From positions 5,497-69,496 of the forward strand of contig NZ_CAJUCP010000006.1 of the NCBI RefSeq assembly GCF_910585425.1: a stretch of 64,000 nt of DNA. The letters are read 5' to 3'. Position 1 is the stretch's first letter. Each line of letters starts with the position of its first letter. The DNA comes from an uncultured Acetatifactor sp. GTDB lineage: Bacteria > Bacillota > Clostridia > Lachnospirales > Lachnospiraceae. A model generated the notes under the pieces. That model did not search any database. It was not told the origin of the DNA and was given only the letters and a program-made list of their open reading frames with translations. The translations under genes and the position numbers were made by a program. This document shows positions 1-8,535 of this stretch, piece after piece.

Positions 1-1
1 C

Positions 2-895
2 TGGCAGTCCTACTCGGACATGATGGCGGCATTGCTTCTGATATTCGTGCTGATCATCGCCATCACCCTGGCCATCTACAGGCAGAAGACCGTGGACCTG
101 GAGCGGTCCCAGAACAGTCTGGGGATAGCCAGGCAGGAGCTGGAGGACGCGAAGAAGGACCTGGAGGCGGCAAGGGCGGATCTGGATGAGTACAGGGCGG
201 CCATCGAGAAGTCCAATGAAGAGCTTGCGAATTCCCTGGCTGAGCTCCAGCAGGCCTATGCCGACGCCGCGCTGACCCAGGACGAGCTGAACAAGGCCTA
301 TCTGGAGATCGAGAACGCCAGGAACGAGCTTACCTCCACCCAGCAGGAGCTGGAGGCGATCGTGGGCATACGGACGGACATCATCGGGGCCCTGCAGTCC
401 GCTTTCAACAACTCGGCCATGAGCGTGGACGCCCAGACCGGCTCCATCACCTTCTCCTCGGACGTGCTGTTCAGGTACAACAGCGCGGCGCTGTCCGCTG
501 ACAGCCGCAGCACCTTAAAGGAGATCATCCCCATGTACCTGGACGTGCTGATGCAGGAGCAGTTCCGGGAGTATATCGCGGAGATCATTATCGAGGGCCA
601 TACGGATACGGACGGCACCTACGAGTCGAATATGGAGCTGTCTTACAACCGCGCCTACTCTGTGGCGAAATTCTGCATGGATCCGAAGAACGGCCTTGCG
701 GAGGACAAGATAGAGCAGCTCAAGGGCATCCTCACGGTGAACGGACGCTCCTTCAGCCAGCCCATCTATGCCGCCGACGCTCAGGGGAATCCCACGGACC
801 AGGTGAACATGGAGGCCTCCAGGCGGGTGGAGATCAAGTTCCGGCTCAAGGAGGACGAGATGATTGAGAAGATAGAGGAAGTGCTGCGGCAGTGA
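2..895 (+). CDS. MotB/ZorB-like OmpA-domain stator protein (5' truncated)
   Basis: The reading frame is open from base 2, so the gene begins upstream of the window. The ATG at 20 is internal because the aspartate codon at 17-19 belongs to the membrane helix (WQSYSDMMAALLLIFVLI). That is the arrangement in MotB, TolR and ZorB, where this Asp carries protons through a stator. A coiled coil follows (about residues 25-110), then an OmpA-like peptidoglycan-binding domain with the motif GHTDTDGTYESN. A MotA/ZorA-type partner is expected upstream but is not visible. Nothing Zorya-like lies downstream, where an AraC gene follows after 29 bp. Family membership is clear; a defence role is inference. 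Confidence 0.8.
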   Translation, partial: WQSYSDMMAALLLIFVLIIAITLAIYRQKTVDLERSQNSLGIARQELEDAKKDLEAARADLDEYRAAIEKSNEELANSLAELQQAYADAALTQDELNKAYLEIENARNELTSTQQELEAIVGIRTDIIGALQSAFNNSAMSVDAQTGSITFSSDVLFRYNSAALSADSRSTLKEIIPMYLDVLMQEQFREYIAEIIIEGHTDTDGTYESNMELSYNRAYSVAKFCMDPKNGLAEDKIEQLKGILTVNGRSFSQPIYAADAQGNPTDQVNMEASRRVEIKFRLKEDEMIEKIEEVLRQ

Positions 896-924
896 AGTCT
901 CAGACAGGAATGCAGGGGTAAAGC

Positions 925-1815
925 ATGCGTTATATTGTAAAGAAGGAGAACGCTGAAACGATATATATATCGGGGGGGATATTTGTCTCCAACGGAAAAT
1001 GGACACACCCCAAAATGATATTGGATGACTATGAACTTGTAATTGTCCTGAAGGGCCGGTTCCAGATGAGGATAGGACAGGCTAGAAAAGAATTCCTGGA
1101 AGGGGACTGCTTCATTCTGTTCCCGGGCGAAGAGCACATCGGGATAGAAGCGGCATGGGATGTGTCGTTCTACTGGCTCCATTTCCGAATCAGGGACGTG
1201 GAGGTGCTGGAGGGGGAAAGGCGTCTTTTCCCATTGCTGGAGCGGATGTCTGGGGACGGTTCGGACGGCCTTATCTTTAACGAATGCTGCCGCCCCTCGG
1301 ATCGGACGCAGCTGGTGGTGCTGATCAACCAGCTCCTGTACTATCAGTCCGTATACAAAAGGACGAGCGCCCCCATACGGCCCTGCGACATCTGCATGGA
1401 GCTGGTGCTGTATGAGCTGGCGCAGGTGACACGGGAAATCAATCTGGAGAAGCTCCGGGCCAGGTCGCCGGATGCCGGGACCATGATGGACAAGATTTAT
1501 GATTATATCCGCGCCAACTGCTACAAGAATCTTCAGGTGGCGGAGGTGGCGCGACAGTTCGGATACAATTCCCAGTACTTCATTCGGATGTTCCGCAGGA
1601 AGACAGGCATAAGCCCCAAGCAGTACATCATCCACCAGCAGATCAGGCAGGCGAAATACCTGTTCTCCACCACCAGCCTGAAGGTCACGGAGGTGGCGGA
1701 GCAGGTGGGGATGAGCAATGCCAGGGTCTTCAGCAAGCGGTTCCGGAAATCGGAAGGGATTTCTCCCAGCGAATACCGCAGGGCCTTCCATAAGACGCAT
1801 TACAACAGCAGATAG
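925..1815 (+). CDS. AraC family transcriptional regulator
   Basis: A 296-residue regulator. Residues about 30-90 look like the AraC-type cupin sensor (KGRFQMRIG, LFPGEEHIG). Residues about 187-290 carry the two helix-turn-helix motifs of the AraC DNA-binding domain (LQVAEVARQFGYNSQYF and KVTEVAEQVGMSNARVFSKR). The ATG follows an AGGGG ribosome site. It sits just upstream of a sugar ABC transporter and a GH127 glycosidase and is probably their activator, responding to an arabinose-containing saccharide. The ligand is inferred from context only. Confidence 0.92.
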   Translation: MRYIVKKENAETIYISGGIFVSNGKWTHPKMILDDYELVIVLKGRFQMRIGQARKEFLEGDCFILFPGEEHIGIEAAWDVSFYWLHFRIRDVEVLEGERRLFPLLERMSGDGSDGLIFNECCRPSDRTQLVVLINQLLYYQSVYKRTSAPIRPCDICMELVLYELAQVTREINLEKLRARSPDAGTMMDKIYDYIRANCYKNLQVAEVARQFGYNSQYFIRMFRRKTGISPKQYIIHQQIRQAKYLFSTTSLKVTEVAEQVGMSNARVFSKRFRKSEGISPSEYRRAFHKTHYNSR

Positions 1816-1828
1816 CAGACCATGGCAG

Positions 1829-1865
1829 AAGGCTGTCGTACAGTAGGTTACGGCAGTCTTTTTTT
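1829..1865 (+). terminator. Rho-independent terminator after the AraC gene
   Basis: An 11-bp stem (1829-1839 with 1850-1860, including G-U pairs) is followed by a T run. It separates the regulator from the transporter operon. The remaining ~230 bases to 2093 are AT-rich and should hold the operon promoter, but I see no convincing -35/-10 pair there. Confidence 0.75.
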
Positions 1866-2093
1866 ATGCTTTTACGAAAATACATAGGAGAGATGGATGC
1901 TGAAATGTGATTTGTGTGCAATAAGCACAAGATACCAGTATAAAGGGAAAAGGACAAGGGCAAAATGAATAAAAGGTCAGTTTTTGATACATAAAGTCAG
2001 AAACAGTATGTTTTATAGTTAGAAAACTTAATTTACAATATGTTTATCGCAAAACATGTCGCACAGATTTCTGAAAGGAGTGTCACGGAAGAT

Positions 2094-3029
2094 ATGAATG
2101 CATCTGTACAGGGAAAGAAAAAGAACACAGTCCTCCACAGAATGAAGAAGTATCGGATACTGTACCTGCTGGCGATCATCCCCTTTGCCTACCTGATGGT
2201 GTTCCGCTACTGGCCTATTTTTCTGCAGTTCGTGCTTGCCACGAAAAACTATACCATAAAGGGCGGCATCTGGGGAAGCCCGTTTATTGGGCTGGACAAT
2301 TTCGCCCAGCTGTTCCAGTCCCAGGAGTTCCAGAAGATATTGTTCAATACCATCCGAATCTCTCTGCTGAGACTGCTGTGCGGCTTCGTGCCTCCCATCA
2401 TCCTGTCGATCATGCTCTTTGACATGACGAGCAAAAAGTTCCGGAGAATCAGCCAGAGCATTTTGTATATCCCCCATTTTTTCTCCTGGGTCATCGTGTA
2501 TGCCATTGTCCAGGTGCTTTTCCAGAACACGGGATATATCAACAGCTTTTTGGGCTTTATCGGAGTCGAGGCCAAGCAGTTCCTGATGTCGGAGAGATAC
2601 TTCCTTCCGATTCTGATCGGCAGCGGGCTGTGGAAGAGCCTGGGCTGGTCTACCATCATCTACCTGGCCGCGCTGACCAACATCAACACGGAGCTGTTCG
2701 AGGCGGCCCGCCTGGACGGCGCGGGGCCGATTCAGAGAATCCGCTATATCACGCTCCCCGGGATTGTGCCGATTATCGTCTTCTCCCTGATGATTAATCT
2801 CGGCTCCATTCTGTCGGCGGCGGGGACGGAGCAGATTCTGCTGTTCTATAGCCCCACAAACTATGAAGTCAGCGATGTCATCGGGACTTGGCTGTACAGA
2901 CAGGGGCTTGGAAAACTCAAGTATGGGCTGGGGGCCGCGGTGTCCGTCTTTGAATCCTCGGTGGGCCTGGTTCTCGTTCTAGTTAGCAACAAGCTGGCGA
3001 ACAAGTTCGCCGGGCTGGGGATTTGGTGA
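2094..3029 (+). CDS. Carbohydrate ABC transporter permease, LplB type
   Basis: An integral membrane permease of the binding-protein-dependent sugar family, with about six hydrophobic segments starting at YLLAIIPFAYLMVF. The EAA loop that docks the ATPase is visible near residues 202-222 (ELFEAARLDGAG). An in-frame ATG at 2040 exists, but I prefer the ATG at 2094, which has GGAG upstream (2077-2080) and gives the usual short basic N-terminus. It pairs with the next permease to form the channel. No ATPase gene is in the locus, as is common for LplABC/YtcP-type systems that share an MsmX-like ATPase. Confidence 0.9.
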   Translation: MNASVQGKKKNTVLHRMKKYRILYLLAIIPFAYLMVFRYWPIFLQFVLATKNYTIKGGIWGSPFIGLDNFAQLFQSQEFQKILFNTIRISLLRLLCGFVPPIILSIMLFDMTSKKFRRISQSILYIPHFFSWVIVYAIVQVLFQNTGYINSFLGFIGVEAKQFLMSERYFLPILIGSGLWKSLGWSTIIYLAALTNINTELFEAARLDGAGPIQRIRYITLPGIVPIIVFSLMINLGSILSAAGTEQILLFYSPTNYEVSDVIGTWLYRQGLGKLKYGLGAAVSVFESSVGLVLVLVSNKLANKFAGLGIW

Positions 3030-3068
3030 TTCGCAGCAGAGACGGCAGAAATGAGAGGGAAAGGAACA

Positions 3069-3962
3069 ATGAAGAAAAGGCAGATAAATACAGAAAAGCT
3101 ATATCAGGCAGTCATTGTCATAATCGTCGCGATATTGGTGCTGGTCTCGCTCTTTCCGTTAATCTACGTTATGGGGCTGTCCTTTACCAGCCAGCAGGAA
3201 TACATGTCCAGGGGGAACCTGATGGTGATTCCATTCAAGCCTACGCTTGAGGGGTACAGAAGGATTCTTTTCCGAGATGACACCTACATCAAGGGACTGT
3301 TCATAAGCATACTCAGAACCGGAATCGGTACGGCTGTCACGCTGGCCTGTACGCTGATCATGGGGTACCTGCTTTCAAAGGAGGATCTCCCGGGGCGCAG
3401 ATTCCTGCTGTTCGCGGTCATGGTCACGGTCTTGTACAACGGGGGCATGATTCCCACCTTCCTGACAGTGAAGGGACTTGGGCTGGTGGATACCTTCTGG
3501 TCGATGATACTCCCGGGAATGGTGGATACCTGGTCGGTCCTGGTCTTTAAGCAGTTCTTCTCCGGTCTGCCCAAAGAGGTGATGGAATCGGCGGAGATCG
3601 ACGGCTGCGGCGAATTCAGGATGCTGGCGCAGATCGCCATTCCGCTGAGCACGGCGGTCATGGCGGCGCTGGGGCTGTTCATGGCGGTAGGGCACTGGAA
3701 CTCCTGGTTCGAGCCCATGATTTATCTGCAGAAGAATACAGAGCTGTACCCGCTGCAGCTCCTTCTGCGCAATATGTTCACGAATTCCAATCTGGGCTAC
3801 AATGTAAACAGCGGAATGCAGGTGGATGCCGCGAACCAGCAGACCACCACCTCCCTGCGCATGGTGGTGACCATGATAGGGACAGTACCCATTTTATGTG
3901 TCTATCCTTTTCTACAGAAATATTTCACATCCGGCGTATACATGGGAGCGGTGAAAGGTTGA
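3069..3962 (+). CDS. Carbohydrate ABC transporter permease, YtcP type
   Basis: The second permease of the importer. Six or so hydrophobic helices are evident, and the EAA-like loop reads EVMESAEIDGCGE near residue 170. The ATG at 3069 has a GGGAAAGGA ribosome site just upstream; the ATG at 3051 is less well placed. It follows the first permease by 39 bp and precedes the binding protein by about 110 bp, so one operon is likely. The C-terminus ends MGAVKG, close to the usual ending of this subfamily. Confidence 0.9.
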   Translation: MKKRQINTEKLYQAVIVIIVAILVLVSLFPLIYVMGLSFTSQQEYMSRGNLMVIPFKPTLEGYRRILFRDDTYIKGLFISILRTGIGTAVTLACTLIMGYLLSKEDLPGRRFLLFAVMVTVLYNGGMIPTFLTVKGLGLVDTFWSMILPGMVDTWSVLVFKQFFSGLPKEVMESAEIDGCGEFRMLAQIAIPLSTAVMAALGLFMAVGHWNSWFEPMIYLQKNTELYPLQLLLRNMFTNSNLGYNVNSGMQVDAANQQTTTSLRMVVTMIGTVPILCVYPFLQKYFTSGVYMGAVKG

Positions 3963-4070
3963 TGGCTGTCCGGGACAGCAAAACGGCGTGCACGACAGCT
4001 TCTTCAGGGACGGCCGCTCTGACGGAGCATTTGTCAAATAAAGAGTCAATGTAAAAGAAAGGGAAAAGCT

Positions 4071-5699
4071 ATGAAGAAAAAGAAGATGATGCAGATACTG
4101 GCGTTGGCAGCGGCCATGGCGATGGTCATGACGGCTTGCGGAAACAAGGATTCAGGGAACAGCCAGGAGAGTTCCAAGGCTGAGAGCAGCGATGCTGCCG
4201 AAAGCTCCGAGAAGGCGGAAGAGGAATCCGCAGAGGAGGATGCCGCGGGTGGGGAAGTTGCTGCGGAAGGATCGGATGTGACGATAGAGGCTTTCGTCAC
4301 GAATCCATGGACCTCCAGGGCCCCGGCCCAGGACGATCCCTATGAAGCCTACATTGAGCAGAAGTTCGGCGGCGACTGGACGCTGACCTGCGCTATGGAG
4401 GGAGAGGGCGAGAACGAGCTCGTGACCAGGTTCACCTCTGACGCGGAGCCGGATTTGATTGGATTCGGCACCGCCACACAGTTGGACATGCTTTACAACG
4501 AAGGCGTCCTGCTGGATGACTGGAATGTCTATGCGGACAAGATACCCTCCGTGCTGGCGAACATGGGAGATGATCAGATAGCCTATTACACCACGGAGGA
4601 CGGAAAGCTGAAGGCTGTGGGCGGCATGCCCGGCGGACAGATCTGGGCGTTCATGATCAGGCAGGACTGGCTGGACAACCTGGAGCTTGCCATGCCCACC
4701 ACGCCGGAAGAGCTGCTGCAGGTCATGAAAGCGTTCACCTTCAACGATCCCGACGGGAACGGTGTGGATGACACCTATGGCTTTACCGCTGCCGGAGGCG
4801 GAAGCGGAATCGGTGAGGTGGCAAAGCTCCTCATGATGTATGGAAATCCCAGCTTCTATATCACGGATGAGAATACGGTGAGCCATCCGATATTGGACGG
4901 ATCCTATAAGGAGTTCCTTGATTTCGCGAAGAGCATGGTAGATGAGAAGGTCATCGACCCGGACTGGTATACCCTGGGCTGGGACGAGAGGAAGCCTAAT
5001 CTGTTCCAGGGAGCCTATGGCATATGCTATTATCCGCCTGAGGCGCTGATGATGGAGACGTCGGGCGGCGGAGGCAGCGAGTCCCTTGCCACTGGCTGGA
5101 CTATCATGGACATGTGCGGCGGTAAACTGGATGCGCTGGATCTGCTGTCCGAGACACGCTGCTCTGTATCCGCCAAGACTGCGGAAGACAGCGCCAAGAT
5201 GGACATCATATGCGATTTCCTGGAGAAGACCGCAGGGATGAGCGACGATTACCTGAACATCCGCTTCGGTGCGGGAATCGAGGAGCAGATGGGATTCGTG
5301 CGGAATGATGATGGCTCCATATATGCATGGCAGGATGATTTTTCCAACACTGTGTTCGGACAGACCAATGCCTGTAGCTGGGGACAGCTCATCGTATCCC
5401 GGCCTGCCAACCTGACGCTGGGCGCTACTGAGGTGGTGGACATCTGGACGGAAAGGGCGATGAAATTGAAGAATGAGGCCATGGAGATGGATCGCTGGTC
5501 CGTGAACTACCGCTTCCTGAATCCAGATCCTACTGTAAAGACAGAAGCGGGCAATGTGGAGAGCCAGTTCGTGAGCAGATATATCCTGGGCGAGACGGAT
5601 GATTACGATGGATTCGTAGAGAGCTGGCTGAGCAGCGGCGGGCAGGAGCTTCTGGAGGATGCGGAGCAGACTTTCCGCAAATACGGCCTGATGGAGTAA
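4071..5699 (+). CDS. Extracellular sugar-binding lipoprotein, LplA-like
   Basis: A 542-residue lipoprotein. A short basic start and hydrophobic stretch lead to a lipobox (VMTAC) with the lipidated Cys at 23, followed by a Ser/Glu/Ala-rich linker. The mature part begins with VTIEAFVTNPW, typical of the large family 1 binding proteins paired with LplB/YtcP permeases. It should capture an oligosaccharide outside the membrane and deliver it to the two permeases upstream. The GH127 gene 39 bp downstream points to an arabinofuranose-containing substrate, by inference. Confidence 0.9.
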   Translation: MKKKKMMQILALAAAMAMVMTACGNKDSGNSQESSKAESSDAAESSEKAEEESAEEDAAGGEVAAEGSDVTIEAFVTNPWTSRAPAQDDPYEAYIEQKFGGDWTLTCAMEGEGENELVTRFTSDAEPDLIGFGTATQLDMLYNEGVLLDDWNVYADKIPSVLANMGDDQIAYYTTEDGKLKAVGGMPGGQIWAFMIRQDWLDNLELAMPTTPEELLQVMKAFTFNDPDGNGVDDTYGFTAAGGGSGIGEVAKLLMMYGNPSFYITDENTVSHPILDGSYKEFLDFAKSMVDEKVIDPDWYTLGWDERKPNLFQGAYGICYYPPEALMMETSGGGGSESLATGWTIMDMCGGKLDALDLLSETRCSVSAKTAEDSAKMDIICDFLEKTAGMSDDYLNIRFGAGIEEQMGFVRNDDGSIYAWQDDFSNTVFGQTNACSWGQLIVSRPANLTLGATEVVDIWTERAMKLKNEAMEMDRWSVNYRFLNPDPTVKTEAGNVESQFVSRYILGETDDYDGFVESWLSSGGQELLEDAEQTFRKYGLME

Positions 5700-5738
5700 G
5701 GAGCTTGCCAGTGCGGCAGCGCACAGATAGGAGAGAAG

Positions 5739-7787
5739 ATGGACAAGAAAGAATACAGTCGCCCAGTCTCTTTAAGGAGGGTACAGGTGACGGACGCCTT
5801 CTGGAAACAGAAGATGGAGCTGGTAAGGAAGGAGGTGATTCCTTACCAGTGGGAGGCGCTGAACGACCGAGTCCCGGATGCTGAGCCCAGCTACTGCATG
5901 CACAATTTCCGGGCGGCGGGGAAACTGAACGCCAGGAGAAGGGAGCTGGGGGAGGCCTATGTGCCAGAGAAGCGCCCGCTCGTCTCCGGGTGCCATCCCG
6001 AGGACAGGAATCACATGGAGGACGACAGGTTCTACGGCAATGTGTTCCAGGACAGCGATTTCTTCAAATGGATTGAGGCCGCGGCGTATTCCCTCACCCA
6101 GCACCCGGATTCGGAGCTGGAAGGGACAGTGGACGAGGCAATCGATGCCGTGTGCGCCGCACAGCTTGAGAACGGATACCTGGACACCTACTACATCATC
6201 AACGACATGGACTATGTCTTCACGAACCTGCGGGACAACCACGAGCTGTACTGCTTCGGCCATCTGACGGAAGCGGCGGTGGCCTATTGCCAGGCAACGG
6301 GGAAGGACAAGCTCCTGCAGGCGGCCATGCGGTACGCGGACTATATCGGTTTCTGCTTCGGCCCTGAGGAGGGCAAGAGGAAGGGGTATCCCGGCCATGA
6401 ACTGGCGGAGCTGGCCCTGGTGCGGCTCTATGAGCAGACCGGTGACGGGAAATATCTGGAGCTGAGCCGTTTTTTCATTGAGCAGAGGGGCACCAGGCCG
6501 TATTACTATGACGAAGAGCACCCGGAGACCGTAGAGAAGGGCAAGGAGGGGGAAATAAGGCACTGGTACCACCAGGCCCACCTCCCGGTGCGGGAGCAGA
6601 AGGAGGCAGTGGGCCATGCCGTCCGCGCGGTCTACCTCTATTCCGGCATGGCGGACGTGGCGCGGCTGACAGGGGACGATTCCCTTTACAGAGCCTGTGT
6701 GGCGCTCTGGGAGAACATCACGGAGAAGAAGATGTATATCACAGGGGGAATCGGGGCCAACAGCATGGGGGAGATCTTCTCCTTTGACTACGACCTTCCC
6801 AACGATACGGCCTACGCGGAGAGCTGTGCAGCAATCGGGCTGGTGTTCTTCGCCAGGCGGATGCTGGAGATAAAAGCACAGAGCCGGTATGCCGATGTGA
6901 TGGAGAGGGCGCTGTACAACGGAATCCTGAGCGGCATCGCCCTGGACGGGAAGAGCTTCTTCTACGTGAATCCGCTGGAATGCCTGCCGGAGGCCTGCCA
7001 TAAGGACAGCAGGAAGCGCCATGTGAAGCCCGTGAGGCAGAAATGGTTCGGCTGCGCATGCTGTCCGCCCAATATCGCCAGGACGCTGAGCTCTATCGCG
7101 TCCTATGCCTGTACGGAGTCAGAGGACACTCTGTATGTGCATTTGTACATCGGATGTGTGCTGGAGAAGGAGTTCGCTGGCGGAAAGGTGGAGATCCGCA
7201 TGACGTCCGGATTCCCCTGGGACGGGAAAGTGGCGCAGGAGGTGAGGGCGCAGGAGGAGACGGAATTCACCATTGCCCTCCGCATCCCCGGCTGGTGCAA
7301 TGCCTATACCATAGACGGAGAGGCGGGATGCCTGGAGGGCGAGGATATCAGGGACGGTTATCTCTATGTAAAGCGGGTCTGGAAGGACGGCGAACGCCTG
7401 GAGCTTGAGTTCCCTATGGAGGTGCGCGTCATGGCAGCAGATGCCAGGGTGCGCGAGGATATCGGGAAGGTGGCGGTGACCAGGGGGCCAATCGTTTACT
7501 GCATGGAGGAGGCGGACAACGGCGGGAACCTGCACCTCTACCGCCTTGGGACAGACCCCGAGCCTGTGGCCCACAGGAGGAAGATTGGGGGCGTGTCCGT
7601 GATGGGTGTGACCACCAGGGCGCTGCGAAGGAAAACGCGCAGCGGAGGTGAAGCCTCCTGCGGAAACGGACTGTACACGGAATATAAGAAACCGGAATAT
7701 GAAGAAACGACAGTAGAATGGATTCCGTACTATGCCTGGGCGAACCGCGGGGAAGGAGAGATGCAGGTTTTCATCAGGGCGGAATAA
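5739..7787 (+). CDS. Beta-L-arabinofuranosidase, GH127
   Basis: A 682-residue cytoplasmic glycosidase with no signal peptide. The family's zinc-cysteine active site is visible: Glu361-Ser-Cys363, then Cys439-x-Cys441-Cys442 (WFGCACCPPN). By spacing these match Glu338, Cys340 and Cys415/417/418 of the characterised HypBA1 enzyme, making Cys441 the likely nucleophile. It would remove beta-L-arabinofuranose from saccharides imported by the transporter encoded just upstream. The ATG has AGGAGAG before it. Exact linkage specificity cannot be read from the sequence. Confidence 0.92.
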   Translation: MDKKEYSRPVSLRRVQVTDAFWKQKMELVRKEVIPYQWEALNDRVPDAEPSYCMHNFRAAGKLNARRRELGEAYVPEKRPLVSGCHPEDRNHMEDDRFYGNVFQDSDFFKWIEAAAYSLTQHPDSELEGTVDEAIDAVCAAQLENGYLDTYYIINDMDYVFTNLRDNHELYCFGHLTEAAVAYCQATGKDKLLQAAMRYADYIGFCFGPEEGKRKGYPGHELAELALVRLYEQTGDGKYLELSRFFIEQRGTRPYYYDEEHPETVEKGKEGEIRHWYHQAHLPVREQKEAVGHAVRAVYLYSGMADVARLTGDDSLYRACVALWENITEKKMYITGGIGANSMGEIFSFDYDLPNDTAYAESCAAIGLVFFARRMLEIKAQSRYADVMERALYNGILSGIALDGKSFFYVNPLECLPEACHKDSRKRHVKPVRQKWFGCACCPPNIARTLSSIASYACTESEDTLYVHLYIGCVLEKEFAGGKVEIRMTSGFPWDGKVAQEVRAQEETEFTIALRIPGWCNAYTIDGEAGCLEGEDIRDGYLYVKRVWKDGERLELEFPMEVRVMAADARVREDIGKVAVTRGPIVYCMEEADNGGNLHLYRLGTDPEPVAHRRKIGGVSVMGVTTRALRRKTRSGGEASCGNGLYTEYKKPEYEETTVEWIPYYAWANRGEGEMQVFIRAE

Positions 7788-7855
7788 AAGACCGGTATCT
7801 GGGAAAAATAGATGGCTGAAAATGGAAGGACTTCGTTCAGCATTTTGAACTCGAA

Positions 7856-7886
7856 GGAGGCTGCCGTACATCAGACGACAGCCTCC
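7856..7886. terminator. Inverted repeat between GH127 and the remnant
   Basis: A 12-bp stem with one mismatch (7856-7867 with 7875-7886) and a 7-base loop, lacking a clear T run. It is the only structured signal in 7788-7946 and may end the arabinofuranoside operon. Confidence 0.45.
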
Positions 7887-7946
7887 ACGATTGTCAGGCC
7901 ACCGATTGTAATCGTTTTTAGACCAATTTCTTTTTTCTTATTAAAA

Positions 7947-8384
7947 TTAAAACTTAGCCTCTGATAAAAACATATTATATAATCGTGTTTCAAATATGCG
8001 GTTTGCAATCTTGATGCTCATGTTGTCACATGATATATATCCAAACATATTTGCGATTTCTATGGTGTGATTGTCTTCATTATACGCAATCTGTTCTCCC
8101 TGAAACAGCATTGTATATAACATCTGTTTCATATCAGGATATTCGCTTATATGTTTGCTCAGGCTGTCGAACAGGGTCGTCCTTGCCTGGAGCAGGACTT
8201 TGGCCGCTTCCCCGACACCGTCTTTTGACCAGATTTGCCCCCTGCCTACAAAAGAAGCCTGGAAAGGCAGCTTTATCATTGGTTTTGCTGCGATTTTACA
8301 TGAATCAGCAGGATAAGCTTTCAAAGCTGCAAAAATGTTACGGAACAGAAATTTAGTGCTGGGGAATGCGGACGCATCTATCAA
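7947..8384 (-). pseudogene. Remnant of an AAA-ATPase-like / PD-(D/E)XK family protein
   Basis: The 145-codon reading frame contains a stretch (WSKDGVGEAAKVLL to MFGYISCDNMSIKIANRIFETRLYNMFLS) that I recognise from the middle of the AAA-ATPase_like family (PF09820), whose members are normally about 500 residues with a C-terminal nuclease-like domain. The N-terminal ATPase part, including Walker motifs, and the C-terminal part are absent, so this is a fragment. The first ~45 residues do not resemble the family. Base composition is more AT-rich than its neighbours, consistent with an acquired and decaying gene. Confidence 0.6.
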
Positions 8385-8535
8385 GTTTTCTTGCTTGTCC
8401 GTATTTCAAGTATATGATAGAATCGAATGGACATAAAATATTTTATTATGATTTTATGCTTTGTTAATTGATTTTGGAGAAAATAGTGTTATATTGGTTA
8501 TAGAACAGACAAAGAAAGCAGACAGGGAGGCAGAC

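Noticed and set aside
8385..8535. CIRCE or CtsR box ahead of clpB
   Set aside because: I looked for both consensus sequences and found neither.
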